Source of the DNA: an uncultured Verrucomicrobiota bacterium
Lineage (GTDB): Bacteria > Verrucomicrobiota > Kiritimatiellia > CAIVKH01
NCBI GenBank assembly: GCA_937872895.1
Contig: CALMUP010000038.1
Location: 88,823 to 152,822 of the forward strand
Reading direction: 5' to 3'
DNA length: 64,000 nt
Below, piece after piece: positions 19,143 through 28,262 of this stretch (position 1 is the first letter of the stretch; each line of letters begins with the position of its first letter). The notes below the pieces were generated by a model. The model saw only the letters and a list, made by a program, of their open reading frames with translations, was not told where the DNA came from and made no database searches. Position numbers and translations under genes: made by a program.

Positions 19143-21928
19143 CGCGGATTTTTGCTGTCCGGTTGGTCGGGTTGCTGCTGGTGATGGGTGCTCTGGTCGC
19201 CGTCTGTCCATCCTGCCGCCGGGCTGAGGATCCCCTGGTATCCGCCGCGATGATGGATCGGTGCATCGTGCTCGGGGCCGCGGAGGAGGAGCGCGACGCC
19301 TCGGGGTGGACTCGCTGGTTGAACCGGCATCTTCCCGGCGCACCCCGGTTTACGGTGGAACGCATCCATGAGGCCACCACGTCCGCACTCGCGGATGACC
19401 GGATTCTGTTGGTCACCGGCGGGCTGACCGACTCGGCAACCCTCATCGAGTCGCTCGGCGATTTCCTGTTCCAGGGCGGGCGTTTGCTCGTGCTGGGCGC
19501 CCATCATCCCCTGGAAAAAGCCACCTCCGAGGAGGTGCGCGCCGCCGCGGGCTTTGCCGCGCCGGCCTTTTCCGCCACCGGACAAGCCTATCGTGTGCGG
19601 GGTCATGACGGACCGGTGAACTGGCCTGGCCGCACGGTACGCAGCATGATGCCCGGCCCCACCGGATCGGGTGGTGAGCGGGCGGGGGATACACGGTGGA
19701 TCCCGCTGGTCGAGGTGCTGCGGGATGATGGCCAGGCCTCGGCCTGGCCCGGTGCGGTGTGGCTAAGTCCACAAGCACTGGGGCGGCATGCGGTCGCCGG
19801 ATGGGTGGGATTTGATCTGGTGCGTGAGGAAGGACGCGCCCTGATCGCGCCCATCAACGCCATTCTCGGCTCGATGAGCCAGTCGGTGTATATCCAGCGG
19901 TACGGCTTGCCGTACCACGCAATGGATGACAAATCGCCGCACCATGTGCACCTGCGCCTGGTGGACCGCCGCCTGCAGGATCTGGTGCCGTTGCGTTTGG
20001 CGGTGGAGTGGATCAACGAGCGGGGCCAGGAGGTCCGGCGGCACATCTCCGCGCCGATTGATGCCCTGACCGGACAGGTGACCCTCAACATCGGCCTGGC
20101 TCCCGGCCCTGCTTCAGGATCCGAATACTACACCCTTCGTTTCGTTGTGCGGGATCGCAACGACCAGCGCACCCTCGACACGGCGGAACAATCGGTCAAG
20201 GTGTTTGCCAGCGAGGCCGGGGAAGCACCAATCGAACCGGTCACCGTCCATATCGGCCAGTTGGCACAGGGTCGCCGACCGGTTTTCCTGATGGGGGCCA
20301 ACTACTGGCCCCGCCTGTCGGTCGGGTTGATGGAGCAGGGCCGTCACTGGTTGCATCCGGCGAATTTCCACCCGGCGACGGTGCAACAGGATCTGGACCT
20401 GCTGGCTTCGGTCGGCTTCAACGCCATCGCCTTCGAATACACCGATCCCGACCAGGCCCCGCAGGTGCGGTTTGTCCTCGATGAATTGCGGCGGCGCTCG
20501 ATGATGGCCAGCATCTACCTGCCCGCGCTGAACCCGCTGGACCTCCGGTTTGACGATGCCCGGGTCATGCTGGACGCGGTGCGCCTCAAGCACTGGCCGG
20601 AGGTGGCGGTGCTGGAAGTCGCGCGCGGGTTCGCCATTCCGCCCCGCGCCGAGCGCCGCCGTCTGGACGAAGCGTGGCGGCACTGGATCGAGGAGCATTT
20701 CAATTCGGTGGATGAGGCGGAGCTCAAGCTGGCCTTGACCTTGTGGCGCGAACGCGGCCGGTTGGCCGGTCCCCCCGACCACGAATTGCGACGCGGGCCC
20801 TCCCGCGACCGGGCCGTCGCGCTCTACCTGTGTTTCCTGCGCGATTATGTTTCCCGCCGGGTCGGCCTGATCCGCCGGTGGCGGGAAGAATCGGGCTACC
20901 AGGTCCTGCTGACCGCCCGCTCCGCCTACGGGTGGCCGGGCGACGCCCCGCCGGATGTTCTTGATGTCCTCGATATCTCCACCGGGGCCATTCACCTCGA
21001 CCTGCTGTTTCCGGATGCCTGGTCGGTGCATCCCTTGCGCGCGATGCAATCCGATGGCGATCTGCTCGCGGCGTATGCCAGGGGGGCGGCGGCCGGCAAA
21101 CCGATCGTCTGGTCCGCCTATGGCCAACCGGTCGGGGTCACCGCCGATCCCTCGTCCTTGCAGCGCCAGCAGGAAGTGTTCGCCCAGAGCCTCAACCAAT
21201 TCATCAAGCACGAAGCCGCGGGAGCCTTTGCCTGGTGGTATCCGCCCGGATCGGGCGGGCCGGTGCGCGACGACTGGGGCCTGGTCGAGCCGTCCGGTCG
21301 GTGGCGTCCGGTTGAACGCGCCCTGCGCGCGGCCCGGTTGCAGATACGGCAGTTGCGCATGCAGCCACGCTCGGCGGTGCGGCAGGGTGGCCCGTTGATG
21401 CTGGCGGCTTCGCAGTGGATGGACCTGTTGCGGGAACGACCGCCCATGCTGGCGGCGGCAACCCAGGCCGGCGTTACCGATTGGCTGCCGCCCGGCGTGG
21501 GTTCAGACACCTCGGCCTTGCTCGATCCGCGGTTTCGCCGCTCCTGGACCGAAATCGATGCCTTCAGCCTGCTGAACGCCGAATGGGGCCGGGTGCACGT
21601 GGGAGGCACCGCCACCGCCCGCGCTCCGGGCGATCCGTTGCGCAGCTACACCGGCCGTCCCATCCGGGCCGAAATCATCAACACCGGTTCCTTGCGCTGG
21701 CTCGGTGCCCCTCAGCGCAACCATGGCTCGGTCTGGGTGCGCATTTCGCAGGCCGGGCATCAGGATGAGTGGCTGTCGGTACCCGCCACCGAACGCGGCG
21801 ATCGCCGGGAAGTGACCTGGATGCCTCGCGAACCCGGCCTCTGGGAACTCCAACCCTTCCTCGTCGGGTACGGCAAGTTCGGCGAACGCCTGCTCGTCGA
21901 GGCCTCCGCTCCGCCCCGCCTGTTCTGA
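19139..21928 (+). CDS. Large exported glycoside-hydrolase-like protein
   Basis: A 929-residue protein with an N-terminal export signal (VRLVGLLLVMGALVAVCPSC); the Cys may be lipidated, but the box is not canonical. Residues ~40-150 look like a glutamine-amidotransferase/ThuA-like fold (DDRILLVTGG, QGGRLLVLGAHHPLE). Residues ~270-370 look Ig-like. From ~385 a TIM-barrel glycosidase-like region begins with MGANYWPR...FHPATVQQDLDLLASVGFNAIAFEYT, a beta-1 pattern common in GH2/GH5-like enzymes. The C-terminus is another beta-sandwich. I cannot assign a family or confirm catalytic glutamates. It overlaps pdxB by four bases, an unexplained pairing. Confidence 0.65.
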   Translation: MTRIFAVRLVGLLLVMGALVAVCPSCRRAEDPLVSAAMMDRCIVLGAAEEERDASGWTRWLNRHLPGAPRFTVERIHEATTSALADDRILLVTGGLTDSATLIESLGDFLFQGGRLLVLGAHHPLEKATSEEVRAAAGFAAPAFSATGQAYRVRGHDGPVNWPGRTVRSMMPGPTGSGGERAGDTRWIPLVEVLRDDGQASAWPGAVWLSPQALGRHAVAGWVGFDLVREEGRALIAPINAILGSMSQSVYIQRYGLPYHAMDDKSPHHVHLRLVDRRLQDLVPLRLAVEWINERGQEVRRHISAPIDALTGQVTLNIGLAPGPASGSEYYTLRFVVRDRNDQRTLDTAEQSVKVFASEAGEAPIEPVTVHIGQLAQGRRPVFLMGANYWPRLSVGLMEQGRHWLHPANFHPATVQQDLDLLASVGFNAIAFEYTDPDQAPQVRFVLDELRRRSMMASIYLPALNPLDLRFDDARVMLDAVRLKHWPEVAVLEVARGFAIPPRAERRRLDEAWRHWIEEHFNSVDEAELKLALTLWRERGRLAGPPDHELRRGPSRDRAVALYLCFLRDYVSRRVGLIRRWREESGYQVLLTARSAYGWPGDAPPDVLDVLDISTGAIHLDLLFPDAWSVHPLRAMQSDGDLLAAYARGAAAGKPIVWSAYGQPVGVTADPSSLQRQQEVFAQSLNQFIKHEAAGAFAWWYPPGSGGPVRDDWGLVEPSGRWRPVERALRAARLQIRQLRMQPRSAVRQGGPLMLAASQWMDLLRERPPMLAAATQAGVTDWLPPGVGSDTSALLDPRFRRSWTEIDAFSLLNAEWGRVHVGGTATARAPGDPLRSYTGRPIRAEIINTGSLRWLGAPQRNHGSVWVRISQAGHQDEWLSVPATERGDRREVTWMPREPGLWELQPFLVGYGKFGERLLVEASAPPRLF

Positions 21929-22368
21929 TTTGCCAGTCTTGTCTGACCGCACCCCCAGTCAGGTAGCATTCCCCTTGAATCAGGGTAACCTGAAGCCCCG
22001 CAACTAAGTAGTTATCCGGATTGTTTATCAGAGTTTTACGGATTTTACTTATTTGGTTATCTTCCTGATTAACAGGGGAAAAGTGAGGTGTTATGCTGCT
22101 TTTTGACATGAACGCGTCGCCCAAGAAACCGGCCAGGCCATCAAATTCCCTTCGTCCGCCGCCGTCCCAACCCAGCCCCAAAGATTCCGCTCCCTCCGAT
22201 ATCTACCGCGTCCCATCCCGCCCCAAGGCCATTCCACCCCGCGTAAATGGCCGCCGGGTAGAGGGTTGATGGGAGCGAATTCCGGGGCGACACCTCCGGG
22301 ACTCCTTTTGTAAATCGCTTTACACAATCCGTTCGCGCCGGTATGTTGTTCCTTTTGGAGATACGGCT
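21929..22368. promoter_or_regulatory. Intergenic region with LacI-type operator for the GH57/GH119-like gene
   Basis: A 440-base gap. Its first part (about 21960-22090) is AT-rich without a supported gene. Near the end, TGTAAA (22309-22314) and TTTACA (22319-22324) form a perfect inverted repeat around TCGC, the form of a LacI/GalR-family operator. It contains the octamer CGCTTTAC (22316-22323), also seen twice before the GH31 gene. The leader GGAGATACGGCT before the start is close to GGAGATACGAC before GH31. Confidence 0.6.
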
Positions 22369-25300
22369 ATGGAACGAGCGGTTTGGGTAATTTCGGGTTG
22401 GGTGCTGGGCGGAGTAATCGCAATGTTGGGGTCAACGGCCGGAGCGATCACCATCGGGGCCGGTCCGGCGGTCGGTATCGATAAGCGGGGCACGGTCTGG
22501 TACCAGGAATTTCAGGACTGGAAGGCGACCGACCTGCGGGCCCTCGACACGAACAACGACCAGTACCTGTTCAATACCAGCAAGGACCCGGCCCGTGACC
22601 TGGTCGCCTTCTATTCCCATGACGACGGCACCAACGTGTACTTTCGCATGGATCTCTTTGATCTCGGCTTGAAAGACTGGGAGGCCGAAGTTGACCTGTA
22701 CCTCGCCATTGATTGCGCTGCCGGTGGCGAGGAGTGGCTGCCGGACTTCTCCGACACCAAGACCGACCGGCCCTGGGAGGCGGCGGTTGCGGTATACGGT
22801 CCGTCCTCCGGCAAGTTGCTCGCGGCCGGCTGGACCGAACATCCGGCCGATTACCTGGGTTCCTACTGGAATGCCGACCTTGATGCCGTCGAGTTCGGGA
22901 TCAAACGATCCTTCCTGACCGCCCGCGGCTGGGATGGCAATCCGGCGAACCTGCGCATGCAAGCCTTTACCACCCGCCCCGGCACGAACAATGGCGGCGG
23001 TGAGATCAACGGTCAGGCCAGCGATGTGGTCGATGCGATCGGCGTCCAGCTTGTGCGCGGATCGGTTTCCTCGAATGGTTGGTTGCTCGGATCGGTATCA
23101 GCCGCCGCCTCCACCGGACGCGCCAAGTATGCGATCATCGCCCACGCGAACCAGTCGGTGGCCCCGCAGACCGGCACCCAGGGGCATATCTATACCGATC
23201 GCAGCGACGTCAACCTCCACCCCGGCTTCATCCGCCTGCTCGATTCGGCCGAGATGTTCGACACCCCGATCAACCTCCATATCAGCGGAACGCTGATGAT
23301 GTCGTTCCTGTGGGCGAAACAGAATCCCTCCGAACCCGGTTACCCCAGCCGCGACGGACCGACCTTCATGCAGCGCTGCAAGGACTTCGTCACCACCGGC
23401 CCCGGCTCGCTGATCGGCGGCGTGCTCGCCGAGCACATCATGCCCTACTTCGAGGGCGAGGTGAACCGCAAGAGCATCGAGCAGAACAGCCAGCTCATCG
23501 AGCATTACTTCGGCCTGACCGAACAGGACATGAAGGTCATGCACGTGCCCGAACGCGTCATCCGCACCCAGACCAACCACCCGCGCGTCTCCGCTTCCGG
23601 TCCGCTCACCGGCAAGACCTTCGAGGACATCGAACAGAGCGGCTTCACCGCCACCTACCTCGACGAGGTCACCCACCTGCACTGGTGGTTCTACCCGAAC
23701 GAGCAGAACAATCCCGGCTGGGACGACTTCAACTGCGGACGCTGGGCCGGCGGGCAGGGCAACGACGAGGAGCCCTACCACCACAAGGTCCACAAGATCA
23801 ACGGCGTCTATACCTTCATGATCAACGACCGCGAGGACCAGTCGAAGTTCGGCAACGACGACGGCGGCATGGCCCTCGACACCCGCTATACCCTGCTCCA
23901 GAAGGCGCTGAACCCCGATTCGTCGCAGATCACCATCGTGTTCGACGACTGGGAGGCCCTCGCCGGCAACTCGTTCGCCTCGCCCCTGCCGAACAACAAC
24001 GCCGACCAGTTCCACCGCACCCTCCGCTGGGCTGCCAACAAGCCGTGGATCGACATCAAGAACCTCAAGGATGTCCTCGACTGGGCGGTGAACGATCCGA
24101 GCTGGGTCATCGACCACGGCTATGTCTATGACAAGTCGTCCCAGACCTACGAATGGCTCAAGCGCGCCAGCGAACAGGACTACGACCACTGGTACTACGG
24201 GCTCACCGTGAACGGAACCAACCGCGAGGAAAGCTTCTTCGACCGGCACGCCCCCGTGATCTACGGAACCAATCTCTACACACACAAGAAATACGGCGAT
24301 ATGAACACCCCCGGTACCTTGATCCGTGACTCGTGGGATGCCATCCAGCAGATCACCAATTCCCCGTACCTGAAGATGATCTCGGAATGGTCGTACAGCG
24401 CGATGATCTACGAGACCGCCTGGCACGACGAGGACGCCAACCCTGACCGGTACAAGTCGCGCAACTACCAGGTGGATTTCAACCGCGGTGTCGCCCAGGG
24501 CAACTGCGACGAGTCGGTCGCCGACACCACCTACGACCCGATCTCCGGCTGGGCCGTGCGCCTGCACGGCCACGTGCGCGACATGGGCGTGATGAAGGCC
24601 GCGTCGGATTGGATCGCCGCGATCAAGTCCGGTGCGCAGGGACCGGAAACCACCGTGTACGCCGCCGATATCGACGACGACCAGCTCCACGAGTATGTCC
24701 TGTGCAACGACAAGGTGTTCCTCTGCATCGAGCGCTGGGGCGCCCGGGTCATCAAGGCCTTTGTCTATGATCCGTTCATGAACGGCGGCGATGCCCGCAT
24801 GGTCATCGGCGTGCCGGTCAGCAACCCGCCCGAGGAATCCGAGAACGAAGGCGCCAGCAACAACCGCACCTCGGTCTTCAAGGACCACTGGAGCACCGGC
24901 CAGAGCACGGGTGCCTACATCGACATGGATTACGCCGCGCCGGTCGCGCCGGTCGCCGGGTCCGATTCCTGGACCTTCCGCTCGCGGGACGGCCGCATCC
25001 TCAAGCGCATCCAGCTCCCTCGCGGCCGCGACCTCGCCGTCGCCACCTACACGATCTCGAACAGTGTCGGCACCGTGTACGTCCGCAACGGCCTCGGCCC
25101 GAACCAGCTCGACATCATGTTCAACGGCAGCGACAACCTCGTCCGCAGGAGCGACGCCTCGTTCAAGGGATTGGCCAATACCCAGGGTGGCGAGGCCTAC
25201 CTCGTCCGCGCCACGAATGTCGCGCTCAATGCCGGCCCGGTCTTCCAGGGCGGGTGGGATAACCGCGAGCTTCCGATGATCGAGATCTACGAGGCCAACA

Positions 25301-25863
25301 ACACCGGCAACGCGACGAACTTCTCGATGGCGATCGCGTTCAGCGAGGCCACCGCGCGCGATGCCGACGGCGATGGCCTGGCGAACACCAACGAGTACCT
25401 CGTCGGCACCGATCCCTTTAACGCCGACAGCGACAGCGACCAGATCCCCGACGGCTGGGAGGTCGCGCGCTCCCTCAACCCGCTCAACCCCGCCGATGCG
25501 ATGCTCGACCCCGATGGCGACGGCCTGAACAACCGCGACGAGTACATCGCCGGCACGCTGCCCGGTGATGGCACGTCGTACTTCACCGTCGCGGATACCC
25601 GCCCCATGGCCGAGGGCGCTCGCCACGTGATCGTCCATCAGGCGCAGAGCGGCCGCTGGTACCAGGTCTATTTCGCCGATCAGGCCCTCGCCGGCGCGTG
25701 GCAGTGGCAGGCCTTCGCCAACACGAACGTTCCGTTCGGGCGCTACTACCACGGTGCCGTGGCCGGACAGCACAGCTTCACCGATGATTTCAGCGCCGCG
25801 ACGTCCGGTTCGATCCCCACCAATGGATTGCGCCTGTACCGGATCGGCGTGACCGTTCCGTAG
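22369..25863 (+). CDS. Secreted GH57/GH119-like alpha-glucan hydrolase candidate with TSP3 repeats
   Basis: A 1164-residue exported protein with signal peptide (VISGWVLGGVIAMLGSTAGA). Residues ~30-230 form a beta-sandwich sensor or binding domain (FYSHDDGTNVYFRMDLFDLG). The central part recalls the GH57/GH119 barrel: HANQ (259-262) for the first conserved region, NLHISGTL, LAEHIMPYFEGE (Glu355 as candidate nucleophile) and TYLDEVTHLHWW (Asp432 as candidate acid/base). Toward the C-terminus there are calcium-binding DADGDG and DPDGDG repeats (~1000-1060) and a final beta domain. The family call is from motif resemblance and needs a profile search. It shares an operator-like octamer and leader with the GH31 gene, suggesting the two act together on external alpha-glucan. 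Confidence 0.65.
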   Translation: MERAVWVISGWVLGGVIAMLGSTAGAITIGAGPAVGIDKRGTVWYQEFQDWKATDLRALDTNNDQYLFNTSKDPARDLVAFYSHDDGTNVYFRMDLFDLGLKDWEAEVDLYLAIDCAAGGEEWLPDFSDTKTDRPWEAAVAVYGPSSGKLLAAGWTEHPADYLGSYWNADLDAVEFGIKRSFLTARGWDGNPANLRMQAFTTRPGTNNGGGEINGQASDVVDAIGVQLVRGSVSSNGWLLGSVSAAASTGRAKYAIIAHANQSVAPQTGTQGHIYTDRSDVNLHPGFIRLLDSAEMFDTPINLHISGTLMMSFLWAKQNPSEPGYPSRDGPTFMQRCKDFVTTGPGSLIGGVLAEHIMPYFEGEVNRKSIEQNSQLIEHYFGLTEQDMKVMHVPERVIRTQTNHPRVSASGPLTGKTFEDIEQSGFTATYLDEVTHLHWWFYPNEQNNPGWDDFNCGRWAGGQGNDEEPYHHKVHKINGVYTFMINDREDQSKFGNDDGGMALDTRYTLLQKALNPDSSQITIVFDDWEALAGNSFASPLPNNNADQFHRTLRWAANKPWIDIKNLKDVLDWAVNDPSWVIDHGYVYDKSSQTYEWLKRASEQDYDHWYYGLTVNGTNREESFFDRHAPVIYGTNLYTHKKYGDMNTPGTLIRDSWDAIQQITNSPYLKMISEWSYSAMIYETAWHDEDANPDRYKSRNYQVDFNRGVAQGNCDESVADTTYDPISGWAVRLHGHVRDMGVMKAASDWIAAIKSGAQGPETTVYAADIDDDQLHEYVLCNDKVFLCIERWGARVIKAFVYDPFMNGGDARMVIGVPVSNPPEESENEGASNNRTSVFKDHWSTGQSTGAYIDMDYAAPVAPVAGSDSWTFRSRDGRILKRIQLPRGRDLAVATYTISNSVGTVYVRNGLGPNQLDIMFNGSDNLVRRSDASFKGLANTQGGEAYLVRATNVALNAGPVFQGGWDNRELPMIEIYEANNTGNATNFSMAIAFSEATARDADGDGLANTNEYLVGTDPFNADSDSDQIPDGWEVARSLNPLNPADAMLDPDGDGLNNRDEYIAGTLPGDGTSYFTVADTRPMAEGARHVIVHQAQSGRWYQVYFADQALAGAWQWQAFANTNVPFGRYYHGAVAGQHSFTDDFSAATSGSIPTNGLRLYRIGVTVP

Positions 25864-25898
25864 GCAATGGTTTGCGCGGGGCTCGGGACGGGTCGCCG

Positions 25899-28262
25899 TC
25901 AGGATTGCTCGAGCACATCGCGCAAGGTGGTCAGCAACTGGAAGGCGCTCACCGGCTTCTGCAGGTAGCGCCAGCCCTGTTCGCGGATTTCCGCCCAGCG
26001 GGTCCGGTCGTCGGTGTAGCCACTCACCATGATCACCCGCAGGTGGCCGAATTCCCTGGTCAGCTCGGACACCAGATCGAATCCGCTCCGGCCGGGCAGC
26101 ACCACGTCCGAACAGATCACATCGATCGGCCGGCTGGCTTCGCGGAACACCCGCATCGCCTCCTCGGCATCCGTGGCCAGCAGGACCTCGTACCCGTGCT
26201 GGTGCAGCAGGCGGGCCATCATCGACCGCACCATTTCCTCGTCCTCGACCAGCAGGATGCGCTCCTGCTGGCCGCGCGGGGGCAGGGGTGATGCTCCCGG
26301 TTCCTCCGTCTGGGTGCCCGCTTGGTGAATCGGGAAATACACCTCGAAGCTGGTGCCGCGCCCGATTTCGCTGTCCACGTTGATCCAGCCGCCGTGCTGT
26401 TTCACGATGCCGAAGACCGTGGCCAGGCCGAGACCGGTTCCCTTGCCCAGGCCCTTGGTGGTGAAGAACGGTTCAAAGATGTGGCGCTGCACGTCGGCGG
26501 TCATGCCGGTTCCGGTATCGGTCACGGTCAACCGGATGAATCGCCCGGGCTGGGCATCCGAGCGGGTCGCGCACACCTCCTCGGTCACATCGATCTCGCT
26601 GGTCGCGATCTGCAGCCTCCCGCCCTCGGGCATCGCATCGCGCGCGTTGACCACCAGGTTCAGGATCACCTGTTCGGCCTGACCGGGGTCGACAAAGACC
26701 GGGCGGATGCGCGGCGAGAGTTCGAGGGTGAGCTTCACGTCCTCGCCGATCACCCGGCGGATCATCTTGCCCATCCGCTCGACGAGTTCGTTCAGGTCGA
26801 GCACCTTCCGCTCCAGCACCTGGCGGCGGCTGAAGGCCAGCAGTTGGCGGGTCAGCGCGGCGGCGGAAAGGCCGGCCCGGTGGATCTCCGGCAGGTAGGT
26901 CGAACGCAGCGTTTCCGGATCCTCCTCGGTCATGGCCAGTTCGGCGAAGCCGAGCATCGACTGGAGGATGTTGTTGAAGTCATGGGCCACTCCGCCGGCG
27001 AGCTGGCCGATCAGCTCCATGCGCTGGGACTGGTTGAGCTGGTGCTCGACCTCGGTCTCGCGGGTGATGTCGCGTTTCACCGCGACGAAACAGTTCAGTT
27101 CGCCCTGCGCATTGAACACCGGCGAGATGGTGGCGTCCTCGAGGTAGATCTCGCCGTTTTTCTTCTTGTTGTAGAGGCGACCCGACCAGGCCTGGCCGCT
27201 GGAGATCGTCTTCCACATGCGCTGGTAGTAGGCATCGTCCTGGCGACCGCTTTTCAGGATGCGCGTATGCTGGCCGAGGGCCTCCTCGCGGGTGTAGCCA
27301 CTGACCCGGGTAAAGGCCGGGTTGACATACTGGATGAACCCTTTCGCGTCGGTGATGACCACGGTTTCCGCCGCCTGCTCGATGGCCGAGGCGAGGCGTA
27401 TGCGTTCCTGTTCGCCGCGTTTCTGGTCCTCCAGCACACTCAGCAGGGCCCGGCGTGATTGCTCGGCCCGTTGCAACAACCGTTCGCGCTCCTCGTTCGC
27501 GGCACGCTGCTCGGTGACGTCGGTAAAGAACCCGATCACCATCGCCTCGCCGTCGATCTCCGCCAGGCTGGCCCGGATTTCCATCCAGAGGATCGTGCCA
27601 TCCTTGCGCCGGCAGGGCAGCGTTCGGTTGCGCATGGTTCCTTGCTGGTTGAGGCTCTCGAAATCCTTCCGCACGGCTTCGAGGTGTTCGGGAGGGTGAA
27701 GGTCCCGCACGGTGAGATCCCGGAGGTCGGCCTGTTCATAGCCCAGCATGCGGCACAGGGCCGGATTGGCATAGCGGAGGTGCTGGGTCTGCCGATCCAC
27801 GACCAGGATGCCCTGGCTGGTTCCCTCGAAGATGGCCATGAACCGCGTCTCCGAGTTGCGCAACACCGCCTCGCGCTGCTTGCGTTCGGTGATGTCGGTG
27901 AAGGCGGTGGCGAATATACCGTCGGCAACCCGGAAGGCGTGCACCAAAAAAAACCGCTGGAGCGGCGTGGAGAAGAGTTCGTCCATCCATGGTTGCCCGG
28001 TGATCGCCACCGCGCCATACCGCGCGATGACATCGTCCTTGCGGATGTCGGGAAGCACCTCCGTCACGGTGCGTCCGATCAGCCGGTCCGCAGCCAGGCC
28101 GGTGATGCGCTCAAAGGCCGGATTCACGGCAAGGAACGTGTAGTCGACCGGCGTCCCGGCGGCATCGAGGATGATCCGGTGCAGGGCGAACCCCTCCAGG
28201 CTGTTCTCGAAGATCAGCCGGTAGATGTCGCCCTCTCCGGGTGGTGGTTCAGATGTGTTCAT
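25899..28262 (-). CDS. Soluble PAS-PAS-PAS hybrid histidine kinase with receiver
   Basis: A 787-residue cytoplasmic signalling protein with no membrane segment. The first PAS begins IYRLIFENSLEGF; the second is ETRFMAIFEGTSQGILVVD; the third is AIEQAAETVVITDAKG. A HisKA domain with phospho-acceptor in GGVAHDFNNIL follows, then a HATPase (LVVNARDAMPEGG, GLGKGTGLGLATV) and a C-terminal receiver (RILLVEDEEMVR, CSDVVLPGRSG with the acceptor Asp, VIMVSGYT). The start at 28262 lies inside the upstream sensor gene (14-base overlap). It probably takes its signal from that membrane protein. No DNA-binding output is nearby. Confidence 0.88.
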   Translation of the reverse strand: MNTSEPPPGEGDIYRLIFENSLEGFALHRIILDAAGTPVDYTFLAVNPAFERITGLAADRLIGRTVTEVLPDIRKDDVIARYGAVAITGQPWMDELFSTPLQRFFLVHAFRVADGIFATAFTDITERKQREAVLRNSETRFMAIFEGTSQGILVVDRQTQHLRYANPALCRMLGYEQADLRDLTVRDLHPPEHLEAVRKDFESLNQQGTMRNRTLPCRRKDGTILWMEIRASLAEIDGEAMVIGFFTDVTEQRAANEERERLLQRAEQSRRALLSVLEDQKRGEQERIRLASAIEQAAETVVITDAKGFIQYVNPAFTRVSGYTREEALGQHTRILKSGRQDDAYYQRMWKTISSGQAWSGRLYNKKKNGEIYLEDATISPVFNAQGELNCFVAVKRDITRETEVEHQLNQSQRMELIGQLAGGVAHDFNNILQSMLGFAELAMTEEDPETLRSTYLPEIHRAGLSAAALTRQLLAFSRRQVLERKVLDLNELVERMGKMIRRVIGEDVKLTLELSPRIRPVFVDPGQAEQVILNLVVNARDAMPEGGRLQIATSEIDVTEEVCATRSDAQPGRFIRLTVTDTGTGMTADVQRHIFEPFFTTKGLGKGTGLGLATVFGIVKQHGGWINVDSEIGRGTSFEVYFPIHQAGTQTEEPGASPLPPRGQQERILLVEDEEMVRSMMARLLHQHGYEVLLATDAEEAMRVFREASRPIDVICSDVVLPGRSGFDLVSELTREFGHLRVIMVSGYTDDRTRWAEIREQGWRYLQKPVSAFQLLTTLRDVLEQS

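Noticed and set aside
23098..25773. ~890-codon open frame antisense to the GH57/GH119-like gene
   Set aside because: Same codon-bias shadow effect; no domain features, no ribosome-binding site, and it lies wholly under a motif-bearing gene.
28249..28262. A sequencing frameshift joining the sensor and kinase into one gene
   Set aside because: Not excluded, but the overlap has a proper ATG and stop, and both proteins are complete in domain terms; treated as two genes.
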